The position numbers and the translations under genes are program-made. Under the pieces are notes generated by a model. It did no database searches. It worked only from the letters and a program-made list of their open reading frames with translations, and had not been told where the DNA came from. This document shows, piece after piece, positions 19,374 to 28,601 of a stretch of 64,000 nucleotides of DNA; positions within the stretch are counted from its first letter, which is position 1, and every line of letters begins with the position of its first letter. The stretch is from the IMG/VR virus record IMGVR_UViG_3300029268_000010, positions 1 to 64,000 of that record; one strand, written 5' to 3'. The stretch comes from a virus.

Positions 19374-19406
19374 TTTGCTATTACATAATTAAAATCCATA
19401 TATTTG
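19374..19406 (+). promoter_or_regulatory. Bacteroidota-type promoter TTTG-N21-TATATTTG for the capsid unit
   Basis: TTTG (19374-19377) and TATATTTG (19399-19406) are separated by 21 bases, the same two boxes and spacing as at 3092-3124. It begins right after the stop of the previous gene and ends 21 bases before the ATG of the scaffold candidate. It probably gives the capsid genes extra transcript. Confidence 0.8.
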
Positions 19407-19427
19407 TCTCATTAAAAACCTAAAACA

Positions 19428-20609
19428 ATGTTTAGAAAAGAGAACTCAGAAAACAGATTATGGCATACCATTCTTCCCATAGGGATGATGGATGCTCCAG
19501 CAGATCAAGGTGCCGGAGGCGGTAAATCCACTCCAGTAGCTCAGCAGATTGAAAAAACCATAGAAGATCAGTTAGCGGTCAATTACGAAATCCCACCTCC
19601 ACCGCCTGAGAAAACTGACTCACCACTCCCTCCAGAAAAAAAAGACACACCACCTCCACCAAAAAATGATGCCCTTCCACCTCCGGTAAAAACCGATGCA
19701 CCCCCTCCGGCAAAAGTAGATACTCCTACTGGTTACAAACCAAGTAAATATTGGGAAAAGGTAAAAACCGGTTTTGAAGAAGCTAATGGTACTGATTCAT
19801 TTAAGTTACCTGATGGTATCACTGAAGAAAATGAACATGAAAAACTATTTGAATTTTTACAAGAAAATTATATTGGAAATCCAGAATTATTCATATCTCA
19901 ATTAGATCCCCGAGTTCAAAATATAGTTCGTTCTTCTTTAGAAGAGAACTTTGACTATGATACTCATGTTGCTCAGGCTAATAACCAGAATGCAATTTTT
20001 AATTTACCATCCGATCAGTTTATGAAAGTATTTCTTAAACAACAAAACGGAAAATCTGAAAAGAATCCCGATGGATGGACTGATGAAGATATCAATGTTC
20101 ATGTTGAAAAGATGGATAAGATTGAGAGGGATAAGCAAGTTTTGACTTTAAAAAATCAGATGAAAGTTGCGAAGCAACAAGAATTATCTGAAAAAAATAA
20201 AGTTAAAGAATCTGAGAACGAAAAGAATTTCCAGAAAATTTTATCAAAACAAGAAACAGATATTTCTACACTGATTGAAAGAAACAAGAGCAAGAAGACA
20301 TTTATGGGTATTGAATTCAGCGATGCTGAGAAAGAGCAATTCCTTAAAGATCTCCCTTCTCTTATTAAAATCAATCCAAAGACAAAAACTTTTCCATTGT
20401 ATGATATGTTGCGAAGCGACGACACATTGATGGAAATGGCTGCTGTGGTGTGGAAAGGAGAAAAAGGAGTTAGAGATCACATTGATGAGATTCGTGAAAA
20501 CGGAATTCAGAACGTATGGTCCAAACTAAGGTTAAATTCTATAAATGAAAGTGGGAGTATTATTGACAAACATCAACCAAATATTCCCGGCGATGAAGCT
20601 TTTGTATAG
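19428..20609 (+). CDS. Scaffold candidate, 393 aa
   Basis: Probable internal scaffolding protein for capsid assembly, judged by position directly before the major capsid protein and by composition. Residues about 50-105 are a Pro-rich linker (repeats of P-P-P-x-K-x-D). The middle and C-terminal parts are charged helices, with a Lys/Glu coiled coil (about 220-285). Acidic and helical scaffolds of this size are usual. There is no protease motif. It has its own promoter. Alternative: a minor head protein. Confidence 0.55.
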   Translation: MFRKENSENRLWHTILPIGMMDAPADQGAGGGKSTPVAQQIEKTIEDQLAVNYEIPPPPPEKTDSPLPPEKKDTPPPPKNDALPPPVKTDAPPPAKVDTPTGYKPSKYWEKVKTGFEEANGTDSFKLPDGITEENEHEKLFEFLQENYIGNPELFISQLDPRVQNIVRSSLEENFDYDTHVAQANNQNAIFNLPSDQFMKVFLKQQNGKSEKNPDGWTDEDINVHVEKMDKIERDKQVLTLKNQMKVAKQQELSEKNKVKESENEKNFQKILSKQETDISTLIERNKSKKTFMGIEFSDAEKEQFLKDLPSLIKINPKTKTFPLYDMLRSDDTLMEMAAVVWKGEKGVRDHIDEIRENGIQNVWSKLRLNSINESGSIIDKHQPNIPGDEAFV

Positions 20610-20652
20610 AGTTTGTAATAAAATAATTATGAACTAAAAAACTCTAAAAATC

Positions 20653-22128
20653 ATGCGTTACTTACCAGGTCAACCTAATGATATCGTAAATGAATCATTA
20701 ACCTCGTATTCTCTTACATCAAGAGCTATAAATAACCCTGATATTCTTCCGACAGTTTTTGAACTGCAGAATGAACAGGATGAAACACCGCTTACAACCC
20801 TACTGAATGTCAACGGTCTGAAAACAAACAAACTGTTTGACAACATGTATTCCAGTAATTACAGGGTAATGAAGTCAAACCACGTCCAGTATGCTATTGA
20901 GAATAGCGAAAAACGTAAAATGCGTCTGAAAGAAAACACTGATGGTGTTGTCTTCGTTTGTGATGCATACCCAACAGAACCCGGCCGGAATGGATCTATC
21001 GTTTATGTGTGGACAGATTCAAACAAAGGAACTTACAAAGATGTAATCGTTCTTGACGACCGCAGGACTCATATCTATGTCATTGACGATGAATTACCCG
21101 TCGAAACAAAAGGTGGCTGGCGTTACATGTGCCGTATGGTACAGTCACACCGCGAAGCATTCATTGATCTTGAAGTGCTCACCGACAATGCAGAATGCCA
21201 GATCGTTTACAACATGCATGAACAGGATTTCTCAGAAACCGGTCGTGAACCGATGTTCACTTTCGACGGATGGGGCCATGCATACATGACGCTGCAGAGG
21301 TACAAGATCAGCTGGTCAGGTACTGGTGCTGCTATGGCTGCCAATGACATCAAATGGACGAACCATTATGGCAATAAGACCTATCTTACTGTTGCCGAGG
21401 ACAAGATGTTCAAGATGGCTGCAAAAGGACATGAATACAATATCATATTCGGAAAAGGAACTGTTACCGAAGAAGGTGATGTTCTTATGCATGACAAGAA
21501 CAACCGGGAGATCATGGCTGGTGACGGTATCATGAATCAGGGCGATGGTGCTTATGAATATCCTTTCCAGGAATGGAATATCAATTTCCTTGACAGCATC
21601 ATGTCTGATCAGGATATCCGTTCAGGAAAAGACGGAAAGAAACAGGTTGCATACATTTGTTCCAGGACCGCACTGTTGAATCTGCAGAAGATGTTCCGCG
21701 AAGAAGGATTTATCACTATGAATAACAATGTTGTTGGTGATGGTTCTTCAAAAGGCATCAATAATGACTATGCTTATTACGAAATAGGTGGCGTCAGCTT
21801 TGTTCCCAAACTGTGGAAATACTTATCTTCCAGTGACAGGCCGACAAAAAGAGTAGACGGTATCTCTCTTGGCGAATGGGATGGTTATATCGTTCCTATG
21901 GGTCAGGATTCAAACGGAAACAACCAGATTGAACTTGTTCAGCTTCGCAAACCCAAACTCGGTACTGTAAAAGGTATTGATATGGTAGGTGCTGATGGTT
22001 CGATGGCAACATCCGTAGATGGATCGCATAAACACTTCCTCTTCCAGACGGGTGTTATCTGCCGCGCTAAGATCACTACCATTTTCAGGCCTTATCCATA
22101 CCAGGCTACTCATACTTTTTTTGCATAA
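20653..22128 (+). CDS. Major capsid protein, 491 aa
   Basis: Expected HK97-fold shell protein. Seen: position after the scaffold candidate, a size usual for crAss-like capsid proteins, a helical start and a long mixed alpha/beta body rich in Gly/Asp loops, with no membrane or enzyme motifs. Codon choice is richer in G and C at third positions than in flanking minor genes such as 16675-19373, which fits high expression. The ATG at 20653 follows an A/T-rich leader. The GroES-like protein at 2361 may help fold this product. Confidence 0.75.
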   Translation: MRYLPGQPNDIVNESLTSYSLTSRAINNPDILPTVFELQNEQDETPLTTLLNVNGLKTNKLFDNMYSSNYRVMKSNHVQYAIENSEKRKMRLKENTDGVVFVCDAYPTEPGRNGSIVYVWTDSNKGTYKDVIVLDDRRTHIYVIDDELPVETKGGWRYMCRMVQSHREAFIDLEVLTDNAECQIVYNMHEQDFSETGREPMFTFDGWGHAYMTLQRYKISWSGTGAAMAANDIKWTNHYGNKTYLTVAEDKMFKMAAKGHEYNIIFGKGTVTEEGDVLMHDKNNREIMAGDGIMNQGDGAYEYPFQEWNINFLDSIMSDQDIRSGKDGKKQVAYICSRTALLNLQKMFREEGFITMNNNVVGDGSSKGINNDYAYYEIGGVSFVPKLWKYLSSSDRPTKRVDGISLGEWDGYIVPMGQDSNGNNQIELVQLRKPKLGTVKGIDMVGADGSMATSVDGSHKHFLFQTGVICRAKITTIFRPYPYQATHTFFA

Positions 22129-22156
22129 TTATTAATTTTTAAAAAAAACATAACAG

Positions 22157-23236
22157 ATGAAGATCATAGATAAAAGAAAAATTCGACTTGTCGCAGTAGC
22201 AAGAAGGTACATGACAGACCCTTTTCCTGCACTGCCGGCACAGGCTTATGGAACATACCTTACTGGTCAGCATATCGATCCAAACAAACCGGAAACCCGG
22301 GGCAATTTGACGGTAGATGAAATGACTGGTAAGGCACCCATATCTGAAGAAAAAATGAAGAAGTTCGGAAGATACATTATTGATCCCAAGAAACATCTCC
22401 TTCTGGAGAATTTGCGTGAGTACGATTTATCAAAGTATGAAGATGGATCATATGTAAACCCGCGTGATGTTCAGCAGTTCAATTTCGCAAGGAATTTCTG
22501 TTCGAATGTTGCTCCGAACAAAACATCAGTAAACCCTTCCACTCATTCCTTTTATCTTGAAGATAAGGAAGCTGATGCAATCGCTTACAATACCTTTGAA
22601 GATAATGTCTTCGATGCTGAGGAACTGATAAGGAAGAACTGTCCTATTTCTGAATATAAGAATAAGGCCATGCTTCTTAATTATCGCGTACAGAACTATC
22701 ATCTTGATATTGAAGTTCTGAGCGACTCTCAGATAAAGGCAGAACTGATTAAGCTTTGTAAGAAGGAACCGCATCATGTTTTAGCATGCTTTGGTCCAAA
22801 GGCAGAAGAAGATCTTTATATATTAAAACTTGTCAATTATGGCATTCTTACCATGAAAGACGGATCATTCTTCGATGGCTCATACTTTGTCGGTGACAGT
22901 ATCGATAAGGTCAGGGAGTTCATTAAAAACCCTTTGGAGTCAAATAACAAATATGCCAACAAATGGGGAAGGTTAATACTTGAAAAGGACGGTAAGTTAC
23001 CTCCACAATCATTGAATCAGTCTATTGCACCTCCGTTAGATCCGGAGAACAAAAATCTAGCTGCTTCAACTTCAGATCCAAATATTGAGTTTTTCAAAAA
23101 GATGGGTTTACCCGAGTTACAGGAGTATTGTAGAAATAAAAAATATGCCAAAGCTGAGTTTGAAACATTTAAAGATGATGAAAACCAACTTCGTGAGTAT
23201 GTGTTATCGCGTTACTTGAGAACAGTAAAAAAATAA
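22157..23236 (+). CDS. Head/neck-associated protein, 359 aa
   Basis: Not firmly recognised. A soluble protein with a basic N-terminal helix, a central mixed domain, and a short C-terminal helical module (about 310-355: M-G-L-P-E-L-Q-E-Y-C then Lys-rich) joined by a Pro-rich linker. The module resembles small SAP/LEM-like helix-loop-helix domains but is not diagnostic. It lies in the capsid transcription unit, six bases before the next gene, so a head-completion or decoration role is likely. Confidence 0.5.
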   Translation: MKIIDKRKIRLVAVARRYMTDPFPALPAQAYGTYLTGQHIDPNKPETRGNLTVDEMTGKAPISEEKMKKFGRYIIDPKKHLLLENLREYDLSKYEDGSYVNPRDVQQFNFARNFCSNVAPNKTSVNPSTHSFYLEDKEADAIAYNTFEDNVFDAEELIRKNCPISEYKNKAMLLNYRVQNYHLDIEVLSDSQIKAELIKLCKKEPHHVLACFGPKAEEDLYILKLVNYGILTMKDGSFFDGSYFVGDSIDKVREFIKNPLESNNKYANKWGRLILEKDGKLPPQSLNQSIAPPLDPENKNLAASTSDPNIEFFKKMGLPELQEYCRNKKYAKAEFETFKDDENQLREYVLSRYLRTVKK

Positions 23237-23242
23237 TAACTC

Positions 23243-24010
23243 ATGGAAACCCTCGATACCTCCAGAAACGTTTATGATGCAGTGTTGTCACGCATTAAAA
23301 AGCAGTCCACAGGGATTTTACCTCCTATACCCGCTAATGAACTGATTAATGATGCACAGATAGACTGGATCGACTTTAAACTTGGAGAGATTGAGAAGAA
23401 CCAAAAACGCATTGATGATCTCAGGACCATCCGCATACTTCCGGCACCACAGATTGCCGCTGACGGTGCGACTACCTTTCTTCTGCCTGATGGTACTTCG
23501 GTAACAGATGCTATAACATTAGCTTTGCTGCCGAAGTATTTCAGGTTGTTAAATGTTGCATTCAGAATAACTTATGTTAATAATGAATGCGGTTTAACAG
23601 GGATTTCAGACTGGATATACAATGTCCATGTTATGAGATCTGATCAGAGGAATTGGATAATGACAAGTCCGCATCGTAAGCCCTCGGATTCAAAGATTTA
23701 CTATGAGATAATTGGAGAACATATTGTCATTGAGACAAACAGTTTTTCAACGGCTTATAGAGTTCGTCTTGAATACCTGAGACCGGCACGCATGTATTTC
23801 TACAATTATATAAATAATGGCAATACGGAACAGGCTTCTCCAGCTACTGATTATACTGGTGCTACTGCAGGGTCCATAAATCTTGAATTTCCTAATAAAC
23901 AGAAAGTTGAGATAGTGGACCGAGCTGCACAAATATACCTGGAAAGAATAAAAGAAGAACGTTACCGTACTTACTTACAGGAAGAACTAATAAAGATGCA
24001 AAATCAATAA
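23243..24010 (+). CDS. Neck/ring-type virion protein, 255 aa
   Basis: Probably a connector (ring) protein beneath the portal. Seen: an N-terminal helix, a beta-rich middle (strands around G-A-T-T-F-L-L-P-D-G and Y-R-V-R-L-E-Y-L-R-P), and a long C-terminal helix with I-V-D-R-A-A-Q-I-Y-L-E-R-I-K-E-E-R-Y. A terminal helix containing L-E-x-I...R-Y is typical of neck proteins in this phage type. It sits in the capsid unit. Confidence 0.55.
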   Translation: METLDTSRNVYDAVLSRIKKQSTGILPPIPANELINDAQIDWIDFKLGEIEKNQKRIDDLRTIRILPAPQIAADGATTFLLPDGTSVTDAITLALLPKYFRLLNVAFRITYVNNECGLTGISDWIYNVHVMRSDQRNWIMTSPHRKPSDSKIYYEIIGEHIVIETNSFSTAYRVRLEYLRPARMYFYNYINNGNTEQASPATDYTGATAGSINLEFPNKQKVEIVDRAAQIYLERIKEERYRTYLQEELIKMQNQ

Positions 24011-24038
24011 GTATTAACCATAAAACTAATTTATACTC

Positions 24039-25469
24039 ATGAAACATCATAATTTAAAAGACGTTCAGAGAGCATTTCTGATCAATACGTTAACAACTGA
24101 GGACTTCGGTGTTTATACCGATACTATAAAAGGAAAGAGCATCCTCAATATGAAAAGACTAGGACTCAGCATTCCTTTTGCCGGAGCCCATGGCAATCCT
24201 GTTGTCACAAAGGTCTGTTCAGATGATGGACAGGTACGCGTCGTTGGAACATTCCTTGACGATGTATGTCCTTGTGAAGAATGCCGTACCAACTACGGTA
24301 TACAGATCAACAAATATCCTGAGAAACCAGGTGTGTTCAACAGTCAGGCCGAAAGAAGTCTGAAAGGTTATGGCGGCGTTGACGCTGATCCTTTACAGTG
24401 CGTCTCTGGTCTTATCCCGGGAACCAAGATGGAAGATATGGTCGATGATATCATCAACCAGATCAATGCTGATATCGGATTCTCAAATCCTGATTCCGGA
24501 AGTGGTGCGCATGCAGGAAAGATGCATTACCTTACCGGATTTAATGCTGGCGATACTGTAACCATCAATGGAACAGCGTATACCGGAGCAACAAGAGCTT
24601 TGCTTATCGCTGCCATCAATGCCGGCACCGACGCTTTTGCTTTTGCTGGAACAATTGCTTCAACTCTTTACATAATTGCCAATGCCACTCCTACGACTTT
24701 TGTAGTGACTGCCGGTGGTATGATAGTTCATGGAAACTGGGGCATAGGACTCATTGCCAATGATGTTGACACTCCGATCGACATTACTTTCTCAGAAGAA
24801 GTAGATATCCATGGAACGACTGTTGTTATCCAGGAAGGTTTCTTTGCTTCTCTGACTCCTGAAGAAGTGTTTGCTGAATTCACCAATAAGGGCCATCATG
24901 GTTCTTTGACCGCAAACATATACCGCGAACTTCCTATCGAAGATGCTCATTACTGTAAATACAATGTTGAATGGAATGACACTGTTGACTCGCTCAACTC
25001 AGGTGCCAACAACCTTGAACATCGTGACGGTTCTATCCTTATATATATCAGGGAATCAGTTCTTGCAACCAATGTATGGGATGCCAGCAACCTGATGTGG
25101 GAATCTACGCAAGCCGGTTTTGCCGCTGACACAACCTTTGATGAACTCCTTGGCTTATGGGGTTACAACCCTGCAGTCACCGGTGATGCTACTGTCGTTC
25201 TGAGTAACAATGTCGCCAACGGCAACGGTGCCCTGAACATCATCCTGAACGGAACGTCTTATTTGTTCCCGATCTTCAACGGACAGACAGTAGATACTAT
25301 AGGACAGATTATGGCTGCTGTCTTTGCAGCACTGCCACAGTTTGCTGACTCAACATGGGATCTTGCAACTCGTACCCTGACGATCTCAGGACCTACAGAC
25401 ATTATCTCTGGAAGCGCTACCCTGTCGGGCGCCGCTACACTCCCGACCTTTACTTTTGCACTTGTGTAA
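24039..25469 (+). CDS. Abundant virion protein candidate, 476 aa
   Basis: Not matched to a named family. An N-terminal domain contains a Cys pair (C-P-C-E-E-C near 78-83). The middle has an Ig/beta-sandwich-like Gly/Ala/Thr-rich stretch (T-V-T-I-N-G-T-A-Y-T near 173-182). A second, similar beta module lies near the C-terminus (L-N-I-I-L-N-G-T-S-Y). Codon use is the most GC-rich of the unit, and a strong terminator follows, so it is likely made in high amount as an auxiliary capsid or tail-tube-like component. It is the last gene of the 19374-25539 unit. Confidence 0.55.
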   Translation: MKHHNLKDVQRAFLINTLTTEDFGVYTDTIKGKSILNMKRLGLSIPFAGAHGNPVVTKVCSDDGQVRVVGTFLDDVCPCEECRTNYGIQINKYPEKPGVFNSQAERSLKGYGGVDADPLQCVSGLIPGTKMEDMVDDIINQINADIGFSNPDSGSGAHAGKMHYLTGFNAGDTVTINGTAYTGATRALLIAAINAGTDAFAFAGTIASTLYIIANATPTTFVVTAGGMIVHGNWGIGLIANDVDTPIDITFSEEVDIHGTTVVIQEGFFASLTPEEVFAEFTNKGHHGSLTANIYRELPIEDAHYCKYNVEWNDTVDSLNSGANNLEHRDGSILIYIRESVLATNVWDASNLMWESTQAGFAADTTFDELLGLWGYNPAVTGDATVVLSNNVANGNGALNIILNGTSYLFPIFNGQTVDTIGQIMAAVFAALPQFADSTWDLATRTLTISGPTDIISGSATLSGAATLPTFTFALV

Positions 25470-25489
25470 GAGTTAGGCTTCGCCTGAAT

Positions 25490-25539
25490 GAAAGAAAAGG
25501 GGTGGTGGAAAAGTATTCTACTGCCCCTTCTTTCTTTTT
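25490..25539 (+). terminator. Intrinsic terminator of the capsid unit
   Basis: GGGGTGGT (25499-25506) pairs with ACTGCCCC (25520-25527), with two G-T pairs and a 13-base loop. The stem is prolonged by GAAAGAA (25490-25496) with TTCTTTC (25528-25534) across a two-base bulge. TTTTT follows (25535-25539). It lies 20 bases past the stop of the abundant virion protein. Confidence 0.82.
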
Positions 25540-25550
25540 ACATTTCAAAT

Positions 25551-25558
25551 TAAATTTG
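25551..25558 (+). promoter_or_regulatory. Possible promoter -7 element TAAATTTG
   Basis: An exact TAnnTTTG lies right after a terminator and eight bases before the ATG at 25566. No TTTG box is found at the expected distance, and the leader would be nearly absent, so this is weak. Something must drive the genes downstream of the terminator, which keeps it worth listing. Confidence 0.35.
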
Positions 25559-25565
25559 TATTTCC

Positions 25566-26246
25566 ATGACAAGACTGCAAATAATCGATGATATAATAGA
25601 AGGTTTGTCGGCATATAATGTGACCGACGATTCTATTTTTGACAGGGATTACATTGGCTATAAAGTTGATGTGATGCGTGAGACGTTGATCAGGAATGAC
25701 TATCCTGTAATTGATGATAAATACTATCAATCTATGTGTTGTATCGAGGTAGAATGTCTTGAACAAGGATGTACTATTCCGGGTCTTGGATTTATAGGCT
25801 CAGGGGATGTTATCTGGAAAGCAGAACTTCCTTCTCTTATGACTGATGTAGGATGGAAAGATATAAAGTTCCTGGGCATGCCTGATTATGTCAGTGAATT
25901 TATTCGTAAGACTCTTTCCGGATGGCAAAGCATAAAAGGACTTCTATATTCTACGCTGGAAGACATTTTTTATACTATCATAGGAAAAGATGCATATTTC
26001 AAAAACCTACCTACTGAGACAAAATTCATTTGCCTTATAGGACTTATCACTCAGCCGGCCAGCGCATGTTCATATGATCCTGATTCTGATTACCCTGTAC
26101 CTGATGTTATGAGACTTATCATAGCAGTAAAGAAAGATATATTATCCACTTATGGTATCATTCCGGATGTGCAACAGGACAGTTCAGGACAACCTATGGA
26201 GAATTCAATGAGTGGCTCAAAGACACAAGCAGCAAAAGGAAAATAA
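25566..26246 (+). CDS. Neck/ring-type virion protein, 226 aa
   Basis: Predicted connector or ring protein between portal and tail. Seen: an N-terminal helix (L-Q-I-I-D-D-I-I-E-G-L), then D-x-x-I-G-Y-K-V-D-V-M-R-E-T-L-I-R-N, and later a D-Y-P-V-P-D-V-M-R-L-I-I-A-V-K-K-D-I-L helix. The D-Y-P-[IV]..M-x-x-[IL]-I helix is a mark of crAss-like ring proteins. The tail end is polar. It is followed by the glycan cassette after three bases. Confidence 0.6.
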   Translation: MTRLQIIDDIIEGLSAYNVTDDSIFDRDYIGYKVDVMRETLIRNDYPVIDDKYYQSMCCIEVECLEQGCTIPGLGFIGSGDVIWKAELPSLMTDVGWKDIKFLGMPDYVSEFIRKTLSGWQSIKGLLYSTLEDIFYTIIGKDAYFKNLPTETKFICLIGLITQPASACSYDPDSDYPVPDVMRLIIAVKKDILSTYGIIPDVQQDSSGQPMENSMSGSKTQAAKGK

Positions 26247-26249
26247 TTT

Positions 26250-27344
26250 ATGATAAAGATGAAGATATTAAATGTTGTAGGCGCCAGGCCCAACTTTATG
26301 AAGATAGCACCTCTTATGAGAGAGTATGCTAAGAATGAAAATGATGCATATTTTGATCCATTACTTGTACATACCGGTCAGCATTATAGCGATAATATGT
26401 CGAAAGTATTTATTGATGAATTAGGAATCAATTCTCCTGATTTATTTTTAAGTATGAATCCTTTGATGAATTCTCAGGCAGAACAGGTAGCTGATATCAT
26501 GGTTAAATTTGAAAAAGTATGTGTTATTGAAAAACCAGATGCCGTTCTTGTCGTTGGCGATGTTAATTCAACAGTGGCATGCGCATTAGCAGCAAAGAAA
26601 CTGAATATCAAGGTTATTCATCTTGAGGCCGGCTTACGGAGTTTTGATATGACAATGCCGGAAGAGATAAACCGTATCATCACAGATAGCATTTCTGACG
26701 TGTTATTGACCTCCTGCCAGGATGGTAATGTCAATCTTGCCCGGGAAGGAAAAGACGTGTCAAAGATTCATTATGTAGGAAATATAATGATCGATTCTCT
26801 TTATTATAACCTGAAGAAGATAGAGAATTCAAATATCAGGGAGAGATTAAATCTGTTTGATCCTTTTATCCTTGTCACACTGCATCGTCCTTCCAATGTA
26901 GATGATAAAATTATACTGAGTAATATCATGCAGCGGTTAAGAGGTGTTTCCGAATACCTTAAAGTTGTTTTTCCAATGCATCCGCGCACAAAACATGCGA
27001 TCATTGACAACAATATTGATATAGGTAATATCATTATTACAGAACCATTAGGATATTATGATTTTAATAATCTTATGATGGCTTCAAAAGGAGTCATTAC
27101 AGATTCCGGAGGTGTTCAGGAAGAGACTACAGCTGTAAGGATACCTTGCCTGACGATAAGAAAGAATACAGAACGTCCTGTAACAATAAGGGAAGGCACC
27201 AATGAACTTTACGATGGGAATCTTGACAATATATATAGTTTTTGTGATAGAGTCATGCATAAGTCCTGGAAGATAGGTGGTACTGTAATCAACTGGGATG
27301 GTAATACTGCAAAGAGAGTCATTGATATTTTAAAAAGATTGTAG
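26250..27344 (+). CDS. wecB: UDP-N-acetylglucosamine 2-epimerase, non-hydrolysing, 364 aa
   Basis: Interconverts UDP-GlcNAc and UDP-ManNAc, the first step toward ManNAc or ManNAcA units in surface glycans. Seen: all hallmark blocks in order: G-A-R-P-N-F-M-K (11-18), H-T-G-Q-H-Y (41-46), V-G-D-V-N-S-T, H-L-E-A-G-L-R-S, P-E-E-I-N-R, H-P-R-T, D-S-G-G-V-Q-E-E and R-x-x-T-E-R-P. Length is that of the intact enzyme. A second ATG three codons in (26259) is an equally possible start. It opens a cassette of overlapping sugar-modifying genes inside the virion module. Confidence 0.95.
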   Translation: MIKMKILNVVGARPNFMKIAPLMREYAKNENDAYFDPLLVHTGQHYSDNMSKVFIDELGINSPDLFLSMNPLMNSQAEQVADIMVKFEKVCVIEKPDAVLVVGDVNSTVACALAAKKLNIKVIHLEAGLRSFDMTMPEEINRIITDSISDVLLTSCQDGNVNLAREGKDVSKIHYVGNIMIDSLYYNLKKIENSNIRERLNLFDPFILVTLHRPSNVDDKIILSNIMQRLRGVSEYLKVVFPMHPRTKHAIIDNNIDIGNIIITEPLGYYDFNNLMMASKGVITDSGGVQEETTAVRIPCLTIRKNTERPVTIREGTNELYDGNLDNIYSFCDRVMHKSWKIGGTVINWDGNTAKRVIDILKRL

Positions 27345-27363
27345 AACTAGAAAAAAGAAAATT

Positions 27364-27918
27364 ATGAACGAAAGATTAAGAAATGTCCATCAGGACAGAG
27401 AGAACTTAGTATTGGAAATGATAAAAGATCAGTTTCCGATAAAAAACATGCTTTATGTAGGTGCTTTCAGGGGTGCCTGCGCGCTAGTAGATATGTTCAA
27501 GACCAATAATCCTAGCATTAAAATTACACTTATCGAAGCTTTTGAAGATAGCGTGAACTATTTCAAACAACATAAATTATTTGACCGGGTAGTGCATGCA
27601 AATGTCGTTGACTGTCTGAGTCATTTTGAGCCTGCAGAATTTGATGCAGTAGTATGGTGGCATGGACCAGAACATGTAGAAAAGTTACAGTCCATATGTG
27701 CTATAAAAGATCTTGAAACACTAGCTTCAAAGATTATATTGATAGGATCACCATGGGGTAACAGACCTCAGAAAAATAACACCAATACCTTCCAGAATCA
27801 TGTCAGCGCTTTTGATATTTACGATTTTAATAAATTGGGATATCAGGATATAAAAACCATTGGTGGTATTCATCGGCCATCAAATTGTCTCATAGCAATA
27901 AAAAGATTAGGTATATGA
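27364..27918 (+). CDS. Class I SAM-dependent methyltransferase-like protein, 184 aa
   Basis: Probably methylates a sugar or small metabolite. Seen: a Rossmann-like start with M-L-Y-V-G-A-F-R-G-A (about 29-38, a weak motif I), an acidic strand end (I-E-A-F-E), and F-D-A-V-V-W-W-H-G-P-E-H-V, matching the usual post-motif block of this fold. Motif I is degenerate, so activity is not certain. Its stop overlaps the next start by four bases. Confidence 0.65.
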   Translation: MNERLRNVHQDRENLVLEMIKDQFPIKNMLYVGAFRGACALVDMFKTNNPSIKITLIEAFEDSVNYFKQHKLFDRVVHANVVDCLSHFEPAEFDAVVWWHGPEHVEKLQSICAIKDLETLASKIILIGSPWGNRPQKNNTNTFQNHVSAFDIYDFNKLGYQDIKTIGGIHRPSNCLIAIKRLGI

Positions 27919-28601
27919 GCAAGGAAATAGATGTTTGCGTCGTAACCTATAATCGGTTAAGTTATCTCCAAAAGTGTGTTTGGAGTATTATTGCTTCTAC
28001 ACGTCGGCCATACAGAATTCATGTCATTGATGATGGTTCTACTGACGGATCCAGAGAATGGCTTCAATATATGAAAGAGTCCGGAAAGATATTTAATTAT
28101 ATTTTCAATGAAGAGAATCTTGGATCCGCTGGTTCGCTGAATAAAGTCATAGACAGTACAGAAACACAATACATCACTGTGACCTTTGATGATATGTATT
28201 TTCATCGTGGATGGGATGAAACAGTCTTTGGTATTCTTCGTGACTATAAAGATTCAGGTCTTATCTCATTCTATAATTATCCTTTTACAAAATTTGATAC
28301 TAAGATTGATGATAGGGTATGGAAGGTTGTAAGGACAGGTATCGGGGCCGCTCTGATCAATAAGGAGTTATATGAAAAAGCAGGTAAGTTCATTCTTCCT
28401 TATGGACGAAAGATGGGATGGTTTACCACTCCGTTCTGTAATCGCTGCAATCATGTTGATATTCCAAGAAACAAACATTATGTTCCTGTAATGCCTTATG
28501 TAACGAACATGGACGAACCTCAGTGCCGATTAAATGAAAGAAATGCCCAGGGAGAATATATTGCTATGCGTCAAAAAGAAAAGAAAGGATGGGGGTTATG
28601 A
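27915..28601 (+). CDS. Glycosyltransferase family 2 (GT-A fold), 228 aa
   Basis: Transfers a sugar from a nucleotide donor. Seen: V-V-T-Y-N-R near the start, D-D-G-S-T-D-G-S (about 36-43), N-L-G-S-A-G-S-L-N, and a metal-binding-type T-F-D-D-M motif near 92. Length is right for a single catalytic domain; no membrane segment is present. The ATG at 27915 is used because it overlaps the previous stop (ATGA); a longer reading from TTG at 27885 would run into that gene. It overlaps the next gene by four bases. Confidence 0.88.
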   Translation: MSKEIDVCVVTYNRLSYLQKCVWSIIASTRRPYRIHVIDDGSTDGSREWLQYMKESGKIFNYIFNEENLGSAGSLNKVIDSTETQYITVTFDDMYFHRGWDETVFGILRDYKDSGLISFYNYPFTKFDTKIDDRVWKVVRTGIGAALINKELYEKAGKFILPYGRKMGWFTTPFCNRCNHVDIPRNKHYVPVMPYVTNMDEPQCRLNERNAQGEYIAMRQKEKKGWGL

